A model generated the notes under the pieces. It was not told the origin of the DNA, ran no database searches, and saw nothing but the letters and a program-made list of their open reading frames with translations. Shown here in pieces: positions 8,813 through 16,275 of a stretch of DNA of 64,000 nucleotides. The stretch is from a virus, in IMG/VR virus record IMGVR_UViG_3300023174_000042, positions 124,001 through 188,000 of that record; one strand, 5' to 3'. Position 1 is the stretch's first letter, and each line of letters opens with the position of its first letter. The position numbers and the translations under genes were made by a program.

Positions 8813-10480
8813 TTAAAATTCTTTTCTTAAATTGCCATCGTAGAAGTCAAATCGATTGTGTTCGGTTGGTGTCATAAGTAGAACACCAGCATGAATTCTT
8901 CCCTTAATTGTTTGTTTATAACAATGAGACATAAGAGTTTGTTCATAAGGAAATTGAAATTTTGTCTCTATATAACATTTGTAATTTCCTTCCTTTGACA
9001 AAAGAATTGGCCAATTCGATAGATATATTTCTCCTGTGGCATAAGGTATACCTTCGTAAGATTTTATGTTTTTAAACTCTAAATTTGGGGAATCAGGATC
9101 TTGTCCATGTCTTGGTAGATTTTGATTCATGGGCCAATGTGTTTTTCTAAACTCTTGATCTACATTATACCAAGACCATTGTTTTTCGTGACTACCATAA
9201 AATTCTGTAAAGTTAAGTTTCAAAAAATCAAATTCTTCCTTTTTGAATAATTGAAAAACTTTTTTATACAAATTTTTTGTTTTTCTATTAAAACCATTTT
9301 TACAAGTGTCGTCTTTACCATTGTAAAAAAACATATCATCCTCCAAAAAATAATAGTAATCCATATCAGATTCGTGAAAGTGTTCAGCAACAAAAACTCT
9401 TCCACCTGTAATTCCAATATTATCTTTTTTAATGTGTTCAAAACCATATTGTTCACACAATTCTTTATAATTCGGAGTGGTCGAAAGATCTGTAGAATTA
9501 TCTAACAAAAACTTTTTTGTTTTATGGATAAAATCAGAATCATACTCTAACATAGATGTTATTAATGTTTCAAATTGTTTTGGACTATTGAATGAAATTA
9601 CATATAAACCAACATCACCCGTTCTATTCTTTATTACTTTGTAATTTTTCTTTAAACTTTTAATTTCTACAGAATCGTTCTTAACATCTTCAAAAAATTT
9701 ATAAACCAAACCATTTGATTCAATTTCAACATAATCTGTAATTGTTGGATTGTTATAAAGTAGAATAGAAAACAAACTTTCTTCCGTTCCCATCAAACCT
9801 TTTTGTAATGTAGATTTCATCAAATTATAATATAGAGTATTCATTTGACGAATAACTTCTTTTGTTCCACCAAAAAAACCACCACGACAAACCTTGTCAA
9901 CTCTTGTTCCCGTTATTTCGGTCATCTTATCGATGTTGAATCCATGAATTTCACGATCTGCTTGATATGGAAAACAAATAAATAAAAAGTTGTCAGATAA
10001 TTTATCTATCTTATCTAAGACCTTATCGTTAGTTAAATAACCCATATGAACGGTGTTTGCTAAACCAGCGTCAATCCAATAAAGTTTTTCTGAATCAAAT
10101 TTATCCAAAAGAACCGCATCATGTAAAATAAACATTTTTGACATAACAAGTGGGTTATACATTTCTAATTTTGCTTGTGTTGAATCTTTTAACCAACCGG
10201 CCAAATTATACCATTTTGGGTTATTTCTAATGTTTTGAATTTGGTCAAAAAACTCACCATTTCTAAACCAACTTAGGTCTCTTAAAATAAATTGGGTGTT
10301 TTCTTCACTTCTTCTTTCTGTGACAAATTTTTCTAGTTCTTTGTCACCAAAAATTATCATATTACAATCAACTTGTAATAGTTGTTCAAATTTATTTAAG
10401 TAATGATCAAAAGACCTTGACCATCCTTCAGAAAGATTCCCTCTTCCAATATCCCATAAACCTGTTACTAATGTTATCAT
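8813..10480 (-). CDS. Glycosyltransferase fusion: HtrL/YibB-like domain plus GT-A (GT2-like) domain
   Basis: 555 aa with two catalytic-type regions. Residues 1-280 resemble the HtrL/YibB (WlaTC-type) family: ITLVTGLWDIGRGNL at the start, YWIDAGLANT near 135 (DAG in place of DxD) and CRGGFFGGTKEV near 198. Residues 295-555 look like a GT-A fold: GLYVISFNSP at its start and YYFLEDDMFF, an EDD motif for a metal/nucleotide-sugar site. The following gene is another HtrL/YibB-like enzyme and the next a GT60 relative. The three form a compact operon flanked by fibre genes, so the acceptor may be virion protein. Donor and acceptor cannot be read from sequence. Confidence 0.75.
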   Translation of the reverse strand: MITLVTGLWDIGRGNLSEGWSRSFDHYLNKFEQLLQVDCNMIIFGDKELEKFVTERRSEENTQFILRDLSWFRNGEFFDQIQNIRNNPKWYNLAGWLKDSTQAKLEMYNPLVMSKMFILHDAVLLDKFDSEKLYWIDAGLANTVHMGYLTNDKVLDKIDKLSDNFLFICFPYQADREIHGFNIDKMTEITGTRVDKVCRGGFFGGTKEVIRQMNTLYYNLMKSTLQKGLMGTEESLFSILLYNNPTITDYVEIESNGLVYKFFEDVKNDSVEIKSLKKNYKVIKNRTGDVGLYVISFNSPKQFETLITSMLEYDSDFIHKTKKFLLDNSTDLSTTPNYKELCEQYGFEHIKKDNIGITGGRVFVAEHFHESDMDYYYFLEDDMFFYNGKDDTCKNGFNRKTKNLYKKVFQLFKKEEFDFLKLNFTEFYGSHEKQWSWYNVDQEFRKTHWPMNQNLPRHGQDPDSPNLEFKNIKSYEGIPYATGEIYLSNWPILLSKEGNYKCYIETKFQFPYEQTLMSHCYKQTIKGRIHAGVLLMTPTEHNRFDFYDGNLRKEF

Positions 10481-10484
10481 TTTT

Positions 10485-11360
10485 TTAATTTAAGTTTTCT
10501 AAAATTTTATAAAAACTTTTTTCTGTTTTTGTTAATTCCAAAAGATCGACACCAGGTATGACATCTTCTTCATGCCACCAAATATCAAAATATAAAGAAG
10601 TAAACAAGTCTTGATTGTTGTAATATAAAAGTGACATAATATTTTCTTCTAAATAAAGTTCGTTTTCATTTAACAATACCTCATTTATTTTATCAATAAA
10701 TAAATCGCAAAATGTTTTCATTATATCTTTTTTACCACCAAAAAAACCTCCGATTATATGTCGATCACTATTATATTTAGAATAATATTTTTTTGGTAAT
10801 GTTGTAGACCAATAATTTTTTTTGTTGTCTTTAGCACAAACAACAATTTTATCTTTAGTAAAATCTATTAGATTATTTAAAAAGTTGTTATTAAAAAGTG
10901 AAGACTCAAAATATTTTTCCCAATATCCTTTTGTTTGGTCTAAATATTTAAAAGGTATTAAACCTGTATGTGAAAGTCCTGCATCAAACCAATATAAATG
11001 TTTTACATCATCAGTTAATTCATTCAAACACCAAACAAACTTTGAATATTGAATTTCATAACACCTATCTTTTAACACGACACTTGACACATCTTTTATT
11101 CTTTGGATGTGTTTGTGAAAATCACATCTTTGTAAATCAAATGTTTTAAATATTATTTGATTTTCATTAAAGTTATTTTGAACATAAAAAAAATCTTTCA
11201 GAATATCTATTTCACTAATACTAGTATAACAAACAAAAGTTGCGTTAGACATTTTTAATAAACTTCGAAGTGAATTTAAATAATGTCCTTGACGACTATC
11301 TCTACCCCCTAATTTAGTGTTGTATAAGTTTGAGTATATTGCTGTGATAATTTTTATCAT
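10485..11360 (-). CDS. HtrL/YibB-like glycosyltransferase
   Basis: 291 aa, a single-domain relative of the N-terminal half of the 8813-10480 protein. Shared features are an opening ITAIYSNLYNTKLGGRDSR, YWFDAGLSHTG near 145 and IIGGFFGGKKDI near 208. Its ATG overlaps the stop of the upstream GT60-like gene (ATGA), so the two are translationally coupled, and the next gene starts four bases after its stop. The family is usually linked to surface polysaccharide loci. Expected to be soluble and cytoplasmic. Confidence 0.7.
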   Translation of the reverse strand: MIKIITAIYSNLYNTKLGGRDSRQGHYLNSLRSLLKMSNATFVCYTSISEIDILKDFFYVQNNFNENQIIFKTFDLQRCDFHKHIQRIKDVSSVVLKDRCYEIQYSKFVWCLNELTDDVKHLYWFDAGLSHTGLIPFKYLDQTKGYWEKYFESSLFNNNFLNNLIDFTKDKIVVCAKDNKKNYWSTTLPKKYYSKYNSDRHIIGGFFGGKKDIMKTFCDLFIDKINEVLLNENELYLEENIMSLLYYNNQDLFTSLYFDIWWHEEDVIPGVDLLELTKTEKSFYKILENLN

Positions 11361-12601
11361 AAATTTCCAATAATTCTTTCACACCAATCTTTTGAAACGG
11401 AATGTGGCCAAACAACCCAATACGCAGGAACTTCTGTTGTATTAAACTCTCTCCATATTTTTCCGTAACCATCAGGATCATTTTTAATTCTTAAAATTTC
11501 GTTGGCGTCTGCGTCTTGTCTAAATAGTGTATTATTTTCTTTATCGTGAAAAGCAACAACCCAAAAATCGTAATCAGTTTCAGGAACACGATTTAGATCT
11601 AAGTCAATACAATGTTTGAATATGGTTGAAAATGAATTTTTCCATTCTTCTTCGGTTTTATAATCGTATGTGTTTGGTGGGTATTTTTTATCTATCGTTT
11701 CTTGTTGAATACCTCTTGTCTCAAACAATACGCCAGCATATTTTTCATAATCTCTTATGGTTCTTTCTGTTCCAAACCATTCTGAGTAATCTCCATTATA
11801 TTTTTCACCATCAACACCAAGTAATTGTCTGTTTTTAATATGACATGCGGTGTTTTTTAAATGCCATTCTTTATCTATATCCCATTGTTTAATTCTTCCT
11901 TTTCTTGTGTATTCATGCCAAATAACAACTTTATGTGGGTGAAATAAATCATATCCGTGAGTAAAGGCACGAACTGAAATAGAAATTTCTTCTCCGTGAA
12001 AATAAAATTCAGGATCGTGTTGAACTTCAGTTGAAAATTCACCAAGTGTAAAACAGAAGTGAGCGGAATAAAATCTTGCTGTTACAGGTTCTTTAAGTTC
12101 TTTCCATCCAGGAATTACTTCAGGTAAAAAAAATACAACACCTTCAGGTGTAAATCTATCAAAAGCCATTCTCCACGGCTCGGTAACTCTTCCTTGTGGG
12201 TCGTTTTCCGGATCAAAAGATGAAACATATCCTGTTAACAAAGGTTTTTTATGTCCTTTCTTTTGGAGTTGTTTAATCATCTTAATAAGAGTATCATCCC
12301 AATCTTTTTCAAATCTCATATGGGAATCAATTTGTAATGTATATTTTTCATTACCATACAATTGTTGAACTTGATGTCTTGCCCAACAAACACCTTTTGA
12401 GTCAACATCTAAGACATCAATAATTTTAAATCTTTTGTCATTTCTATATTTGTCAATATTAAAATCGTCTTCTGAATTATATTGATGACAAATACCAATT
12501 CTTAAATTATTTGGGTATTTTGAGTTTTCAATTAGGTTATCTAATGTTGGTTCTAATTGAGGGTCTCTAAACGATGCTATTTGAATAAAAATAGTATTCA
12601 T
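11357..12601 (-). CDS. GT60-type polypeptide GlcNAc-transferase relative
   Basis: 414 aa. The N-terminus IFIQIASFRDPQLEPTL and the segment CWARHQVQQLYGNEKYTLQ then IDSHMRF (DxH at D92-H94) are the hallmark of the GT60 family. Known members (Skp1-type hydroxyproline and trypanosome mucin Thr enzymes) add GlcNAc to protein side chains. ARFYSAHFCFTLGEF and FYFHGEEISISVR fit the conserved second half. An extra C-terminal segment (about 345-414, with YWVVWPHSVSKDWCE) is unassigned. It is first in a three-gene glycosyltransferase operon beside mucin-like Thr/Pro fibre genes. Family membership is confident; that it glycosylates virion Thr or Pro residues is inference. Confidence 0.8.
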   Translation of the reverse strand: MNTIFIQIASFRDPQLEPTLDNLIENSKYPNNLRIGICHQYNSEDDFNIDKYRNDKRFKIIDVLDVDSKGVCWARHQVQQLYGNEKYTLQIDSHMRFEKDWDDTLIKMIKQLQKKGHKKPLLTGYVSSFDPENDPQGRVTEPWRMAFDRFTPEGVVFFLPEVIPGWKELKEPVTARFYSAHFCFTLGEFSTEVQHDPEFYFHGEEISISVRAFTHGYDLFHPHKVVIWHEYTRKGRIKQWDIDKEWHLKNTACHIKNRQLLGVDGEKYNGDYSEWFGTERTIRDYEKYAGVLFETRGIQQETIDKKYPPNTYDYKTEEEWKNSFSTIFKHCIDLDLNRVPETDYDFWVVAFHDKENNTLFRQDADANEILRIKNDPDGYGKIWREFNTTEVPAYWVVWPHSVSKDWCERIIGNL

Positions 12602-12662
12602 ATTTATATTTTTATTAAAAATTAGGAATAATAAAAAAAATATAAATTACTTTTTTAAATTA

Positions 12663-12965
12663 TTAAGGTCCTTCGTATAAATAAATTGACGCATCTTGAA
12701 ATAAAAATACTTCAAACCCTTCAAATAATTTTCCATAAATTTCACCACAAGTAAGAAGAAATATTTTTTCACAACCCAAAGAATCAATAATTTTTAATAT
12801 TATTGGTGTTGATGTGTCTAATGGTGGTGGAACAATAAAACTTAATGGTGGTGTAATAAATGTGGCTCCCGAAACCAAATAACAATATGTTATTGTTTGA
12901 TCACAAACATATATATCATAAGGGGGTGTTCCTGATATTGATGTTATTTGAATTATATTTGACAT
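12663..12965 (-). CDS. Small Cys-containing probable virion protein
   Basis: 100 aa, beta-rich, with SGTPPYDIYVCD near the N-terminus and four cysteines. The 'GTPPY' turn is common in Bacteroidetes adhesin repeats (SprB-like), which may reflect mimicry or shared ancestry. It lies between a lectin-like fibre gene and the GT60 operon and has a TATTTATG box 4 bases from its ATG. No enzymatic motif. Role as a tail accessory is inferred from location. Confidence 0.5.
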   Translation of the reverse strand: MSNIIQITSISGTPPYDIYVCDQTITYCYLVSGATFITPPLSFIVPPPLDTSTPIILKIIDSLGCEKIFLLTCGEIYGKLFEGFEVFLFQDASIYLYEGP

Positions 12966-12969
12966 ATAA

Positions 12970-12977
12970 CATAAATA
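12970..12977 (-). promoter_or_regulatory. Late-type box variant TATTTATG
   Basis: Four bases before the ATG at 12965. One mismatch to the consensus; belongs to the short-spacing class. Confidence 0.4.
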
Positions 12978-13011
12978 CCAAATTAAAATATTTCTAAAAT
13001 CTGTAAATCAA

Positions 13012-14010
13012 TTAAAGACCAAATCTTGATTTATTCGAATTCCACAAAGAGTCAATTTGATATGAATCTAAAGCCCTATCATATATTTCAACAATAGCCA
13101 ATAACCCACCCCAATATTCATTTAAGTCCCATCTTTTCATTAATACTATTCCTGAATTTCCAGAAGTTGGTGTGGTAACGTCAATTACACTAGATATCAA
13201 TGAATTATCAACATATAAACTAAGATTTATCCCATCGTAAGTTCCAACAATAAAATGCCAACCAGGTGTTAATATATAACCTATAGGTGTAAGATTCCAA
13301 GATCCATTAAAAAACCCTGTTTGTAAATTAGGACTTGTATCACTTCCGTTTCCTAACATATAATTGATGGCGGTCGGAAATACTTCTGAAACAATACATG
13401 GTGACCCACCAATATTTGATCCATCATAAAAATGCCAAACTCCAATCGACCAAGTATTTAAACTTGGTAAACTTGTCGAACATTCTGCGTATTGAGATGA
13501 GGAAGGTTGAAAACTCAAAAATCCTCCAAATCCTACACCATAAATTGGGTTGTTAATCAAATTAAAAACCTTCCCATCAACTAAATCGGTCCATTCTGTT
13601 CCAAAACCAGGATAGCTTGAAGTATTTCCGGCATCTAACGCTAATACTGGAGTCACATATGAATTCCAATATCCGTTTGCTGTTAAATCTAGTGATGCGG
13701 CACTGGCGGTGGTATAAGTTGTTCCTAATAACTTATTGGCTAAAAAAATAAATTCACTATCATTAAAACCATTTGTTCTATAAAATCCAACTGATGCGGT
13801 TAATCCATATACGGGAGTTGGCTGACTATTATCGGGGACTGGTTGTGCTATTACATAACCTAAACTTTCATCAGGACCATTCCACCATTGAAGTCCAGTT
13901 GAATCAAAACCATAAGTTGGATAACCAACCGCTAAATTACCAACTTGTATTGTTCCATCAATTGTTGATCCCGAATTAAACGCAAATGGTCTTGCTATTG
14001 GTATTGACAT
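13012..14010 (-). CDS. LamG/concanavalin-like lectin fibre protein
   Basis: 332 aa. Residues 130-332 look like a LamG_3/concanavalin A-like jelly roll: 'SFQPSSSQYAECS', then PGWHFIVGTYDGINLSLYVD and ending GGLLAIVEIYDRALDSYQ. This is the pattern of carbohydrate-binding modules on phage and Bacteroidetes surface proteins. The N-terminal 125 residues include two short related segments with Gly-Tyr-Pro-Thr turns and probably attach it to the virion. It has its own TATTTATT box. Likely binds a host glycan; the fold call is from motif recognition only. Confidence 0.65.
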   Translation of the reverse strand: MSIPIARPFAFNSGSTIDGTIQVGNLAVGYPTYGFDSTGLQWWNGPDESLGYVIAQPVPDNSQPTPVYGLTASVGFYRTNGFNDSEFIFLANKLLGTTYTTASAASLDLTANGYWNSYVTPVLALDAGNTSSYPGFGTEWTDLVDGKVFNLINNPIYGVGFGGFLSFQPSSSQYAECSTSLPSLNTWSIGVWHFYDGSNIGGSPCIVSEVFPTAINYMLGNGSDTSPNLQTGFFNGSWNLTPIGYILTPGWHFIVGTYDGINLSLYVDNSLISSVIDVTTPTSGNSGIVLMKRWDLNEYWGGLLAIVEIYDRALDSYQIDSLWNSNKSRFGL

Positions 14011-14021
14011 TGTTGTTTTTT

Positions 14022-14029
14022 AATAAATA
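14022..14029 (-). promoter_or_regulatory. Late-type box TATTTATT (divergent pair)
   Basis: Eleven bases before the ATG at 14010. It sits back to back with the 14033-14040 box that reads the opposite way. Confidence 0.55.
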
Positions 14030-14032
14030 CTA

Positions 14033-14040
14033 CATTTATA
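14033..14040 (+). promoter_or_regulatory. Late-type box variant CATTTATA
   Basis: Seven of eight bases match TATTTATA, 24 bases before the ATG at 14065. With the minus-strand box at 14022-14029 it makes a divergent promoter pair. Confidence 0.35.
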
Positions 14041-14064
14041 AATATTTTAATATTATTTTTATTT

Positions 14065-16275
14065 ATGAATAAAATCAAACTTTTATATCTCACACCACAC
14101 CTTTCAACAGGAGGAATGCCACAATTCGTATTAAAAAGAATTGAAACCCTTCAAAAATACAAAGATCAAATTGAAATATTTTTAGTGGAATATTCTAAAT
14201 TTAGTGATGAATATGTTATTCAAAGAAATAAAATAACTAAATTGTTAGATCAAAATCACTTTTTTTCTTTGGGGTTATCAACAGAAGAAGATAAAAAATA
14301 TGATTTAATAAAAATTATTAAAGAAAATAATATTGATATTATTCACGTAGAAGAAATACCAGAAGCTTTTGAAAGTTTTAATAAAATACCAAAAGATTTA
14401 TTAAATCAATTATATTCAAATAACAGAACATGGAAACTTGTAGAAACTTGTCATAATGTTTGGTATGATGCCAATAGATTAAAAAAATTACATCCAGATT
14501 ATTATTGTTTGGTTACGCCTTTCCATCAAGTTTCACAATTTAATAATACACCATCACCAAAAAAATTACTCACTTTTCCTTACGAAGAAAAACAAATTTC
14601 AGTTTATAAAAAAATTGAATCAAGACAAAAATTAAAAATTGATGAATCAAAAATCCACATATTAAATGTTGGTTTATGGACGGAAGGGAAAAATCAAAAA
14701 GAAGGAATTGAAGTTGCAAGATTATTACAAGACACAAATCCTAATTTACATTTTCATTTTGTTGGAAATATGGCACCAAACTTTGAAACTTATTGGAAAC
14801 CAATAATGGAGGACTTACCAAAAAATGTTTCTGTTTGGGGTGAAAGAGATGATGTTGATTTATTTATGGAGTGTTGTGATGTTTTAATGTTTAATTCAAC
14901 TTTTGAATGTAACCCTCTTGTTATTAGAGAAGCAATTGGTTATAAAATGAAAATTTTAACAAGAAACCTTCCACAATATATGGGAATGTTTGACCCATAC
15001 ATTAAACCAATAGAAGGAGATATAATTAAAATTTCAAACGATTTGTTAGATCTAATTAATTCAAACCAAAATTATGAAATTAAAGATCAAACAGATTTTG
15101 GAAACGAGTTATTAAATTTTTATAAAAAAGTTATAAATACACCAATGATTCATAATGAACTGATCAAAAACGACTATACTTTTAATCAACACTTTGTTGT
15201 AAATCCATTTTTTGAAATTATGGGAAAAAGTGATAGTTTATTTAACATAAAGTTATTTGACCAAAATAATTTAATATATGAAAATAATTTGCCAATTAAT
15301 AGTTGGGTTAAATTAAACAGAGAATATTATACAAAATGGAGAACCGAAGTTTATGAAAATGGCGAATTGATTTATAATCACACATTAAATTTAAAAAACA
15401 AAAGAGTTTATATTTCATTTGGGTCAAAATCATTAGGAGACACTTTGGCTTGGATACCATACTGCGAAGAGTTTAGAAAAAAACACGACTGCGATTTAAT
15501 CGTTTCAACTTTTATGAACGATCTTTTCAAGTATCAATATACAAATATTGAATTTGTTGAGCCAGGTGAAACGGTGTATAACATAATTGCCCAATATCAA
15601 CTTGGTTGGTATTACAACGAAAATGGGGAATTTGATTCTAACAAACATCCTTTTGATTTTAAAAGACAACCATTACAAAAAACGGCAACAGATATTTTGG
15701 GATTAGAATATAAAGAGATTAGACCAAAACTTAAATTACCAAATGTTTCAAAAAAGAAAAAAGTGGGCATTGGTTTTCATTCAACAGCACAAGCAAAGTA
15801 TTGGAACAATCCTGATGGGTGGCAGTCCGTTATAGACCATCTTAGTATGTTAGGATATGAATGTATGATCTATTCAAAAGAGGGTGATGGTTACATGAAT
15901 AATTTTTATCCAAAAGGAGTTACTATCTTTAAAGGGGGGAATCTTCAGGAGGTTATTAACGATTTGGTTAGTTGTGAATTTTTCATTGGGTTAGGTTCAG
16001 GTTTATCTTGGTTGGCTTGGGCATGTGAATTACCAGTGATTTTAATTTCAGGATTTAGTGAAAAATTTGCAGAAACAAAGTTAGACACATATAGAGTTAT
16101 AAATGAAAACGTATGTCATGGATGTTTTAATAATGATAGATTAAATGCCGGTGATTGGAATTGGTGTCCACTTCATAAAGGAAGTGATCGTCAATTTGAA
16201 TGTTCAAAACAAATAACATCAGACATGGTTATTAAAGAAATTGAATTTTTATTAAAAAATTTCAACAATCGCTAA
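14065..16275 (+). CDS. GT4 glycosyltransferase fused to TibC/BAHT-type protein O-heptosyltransferase
   Basis: 736 aa. Residues 1-365 form a GT-B (GT4-like) domain with LTPHLSTGGMPQFVLKRIE and an NSTFECNPLVIREAIGYK acceptor/donor region. Residues 375-445 are a beta-rich bridge. Residues 446-736 match the bacterial autotransporter heptosyltransferase (BAHT, GT9) family: SLGDTLAWIPYCEEF, STAQAKYWNN (573-582), GLGSGLSWLAWACELPVIL, ISGFSEKF, then a four-cysteine finger (C684-x2-C687-x13-C701-x11-C713) with WNWCPLHKG and RQFECSK. In TibC the equivalent cysteines bind iron, and the enzyme adds heptose from ADP-heptose to Ser residues of adhesins. The 3' end overlaps by 24 bases the convergent Gly-Thr-Ser collagen-like fibre gene. 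Family call strong; virion fibres as acceptor inferred. Confidence 0.88.
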   Translation: MNKIKLLYLTPHLSTGGMPQFVLKRIETLQKYKDQIEIFLVEYSKFSDEYVIQRNKITKLLDQNHFFSLGLSTEEDKKYDLIKIIKENNIDIIHVEEIPEAFESFNKIPKDLLNQLYSNNRTWKLVETCHNVWYDANRLKKLHPDYYCLVTPFHQVSQFNNTPSPKKLLTFPYEEKQISVYKKIESRQKLKIDESKIHILNVGLWTEGKNQKEGIEVARLLQDTNPNLHFHFVGNMAPNFETYWKPIMEDLPKNVSVWGERDDVDLFMECCDVLMFNSTFECNPLVIREAIGYKMKILTRNLPQYMGMFDPYIKPIEGDIIKISNDLLDLINSNQNYEIKDQTDFGNELLNFYKKVINTPMIHNELIKNDYTFNQHFVVNPFFEIMGKSDSLFNIKLFDQNNLIYENNLPINSWVKLNREYYTKWRTEVYENGELIYNHTLNLKNKRVYISFGSKSLGDTLAWIPYCEEFRKKHDCDLIVSTFMNDLFKYQYTNIEFVEPGETVYNIIAQYQLGWYYNENGEFDSNKHPFDFKRQPLQKTATDILGLEYKEIRPKLKLPNVSKKKKVGIGFHSTAQAKYWNNPDGWQSVIDHLSMLGYECMIYSKEGDGYMNNFYPKGVTIFKGGNLQEVINDLVSCEFFIGLGSGLSWLAWACELPVILISGFSEKFAETKLDTYRVINENVCHGCFNNDRLNAGDWNWCPLHKGSDRQFECSKQITSDMVIKEIEFLLKNFNNR

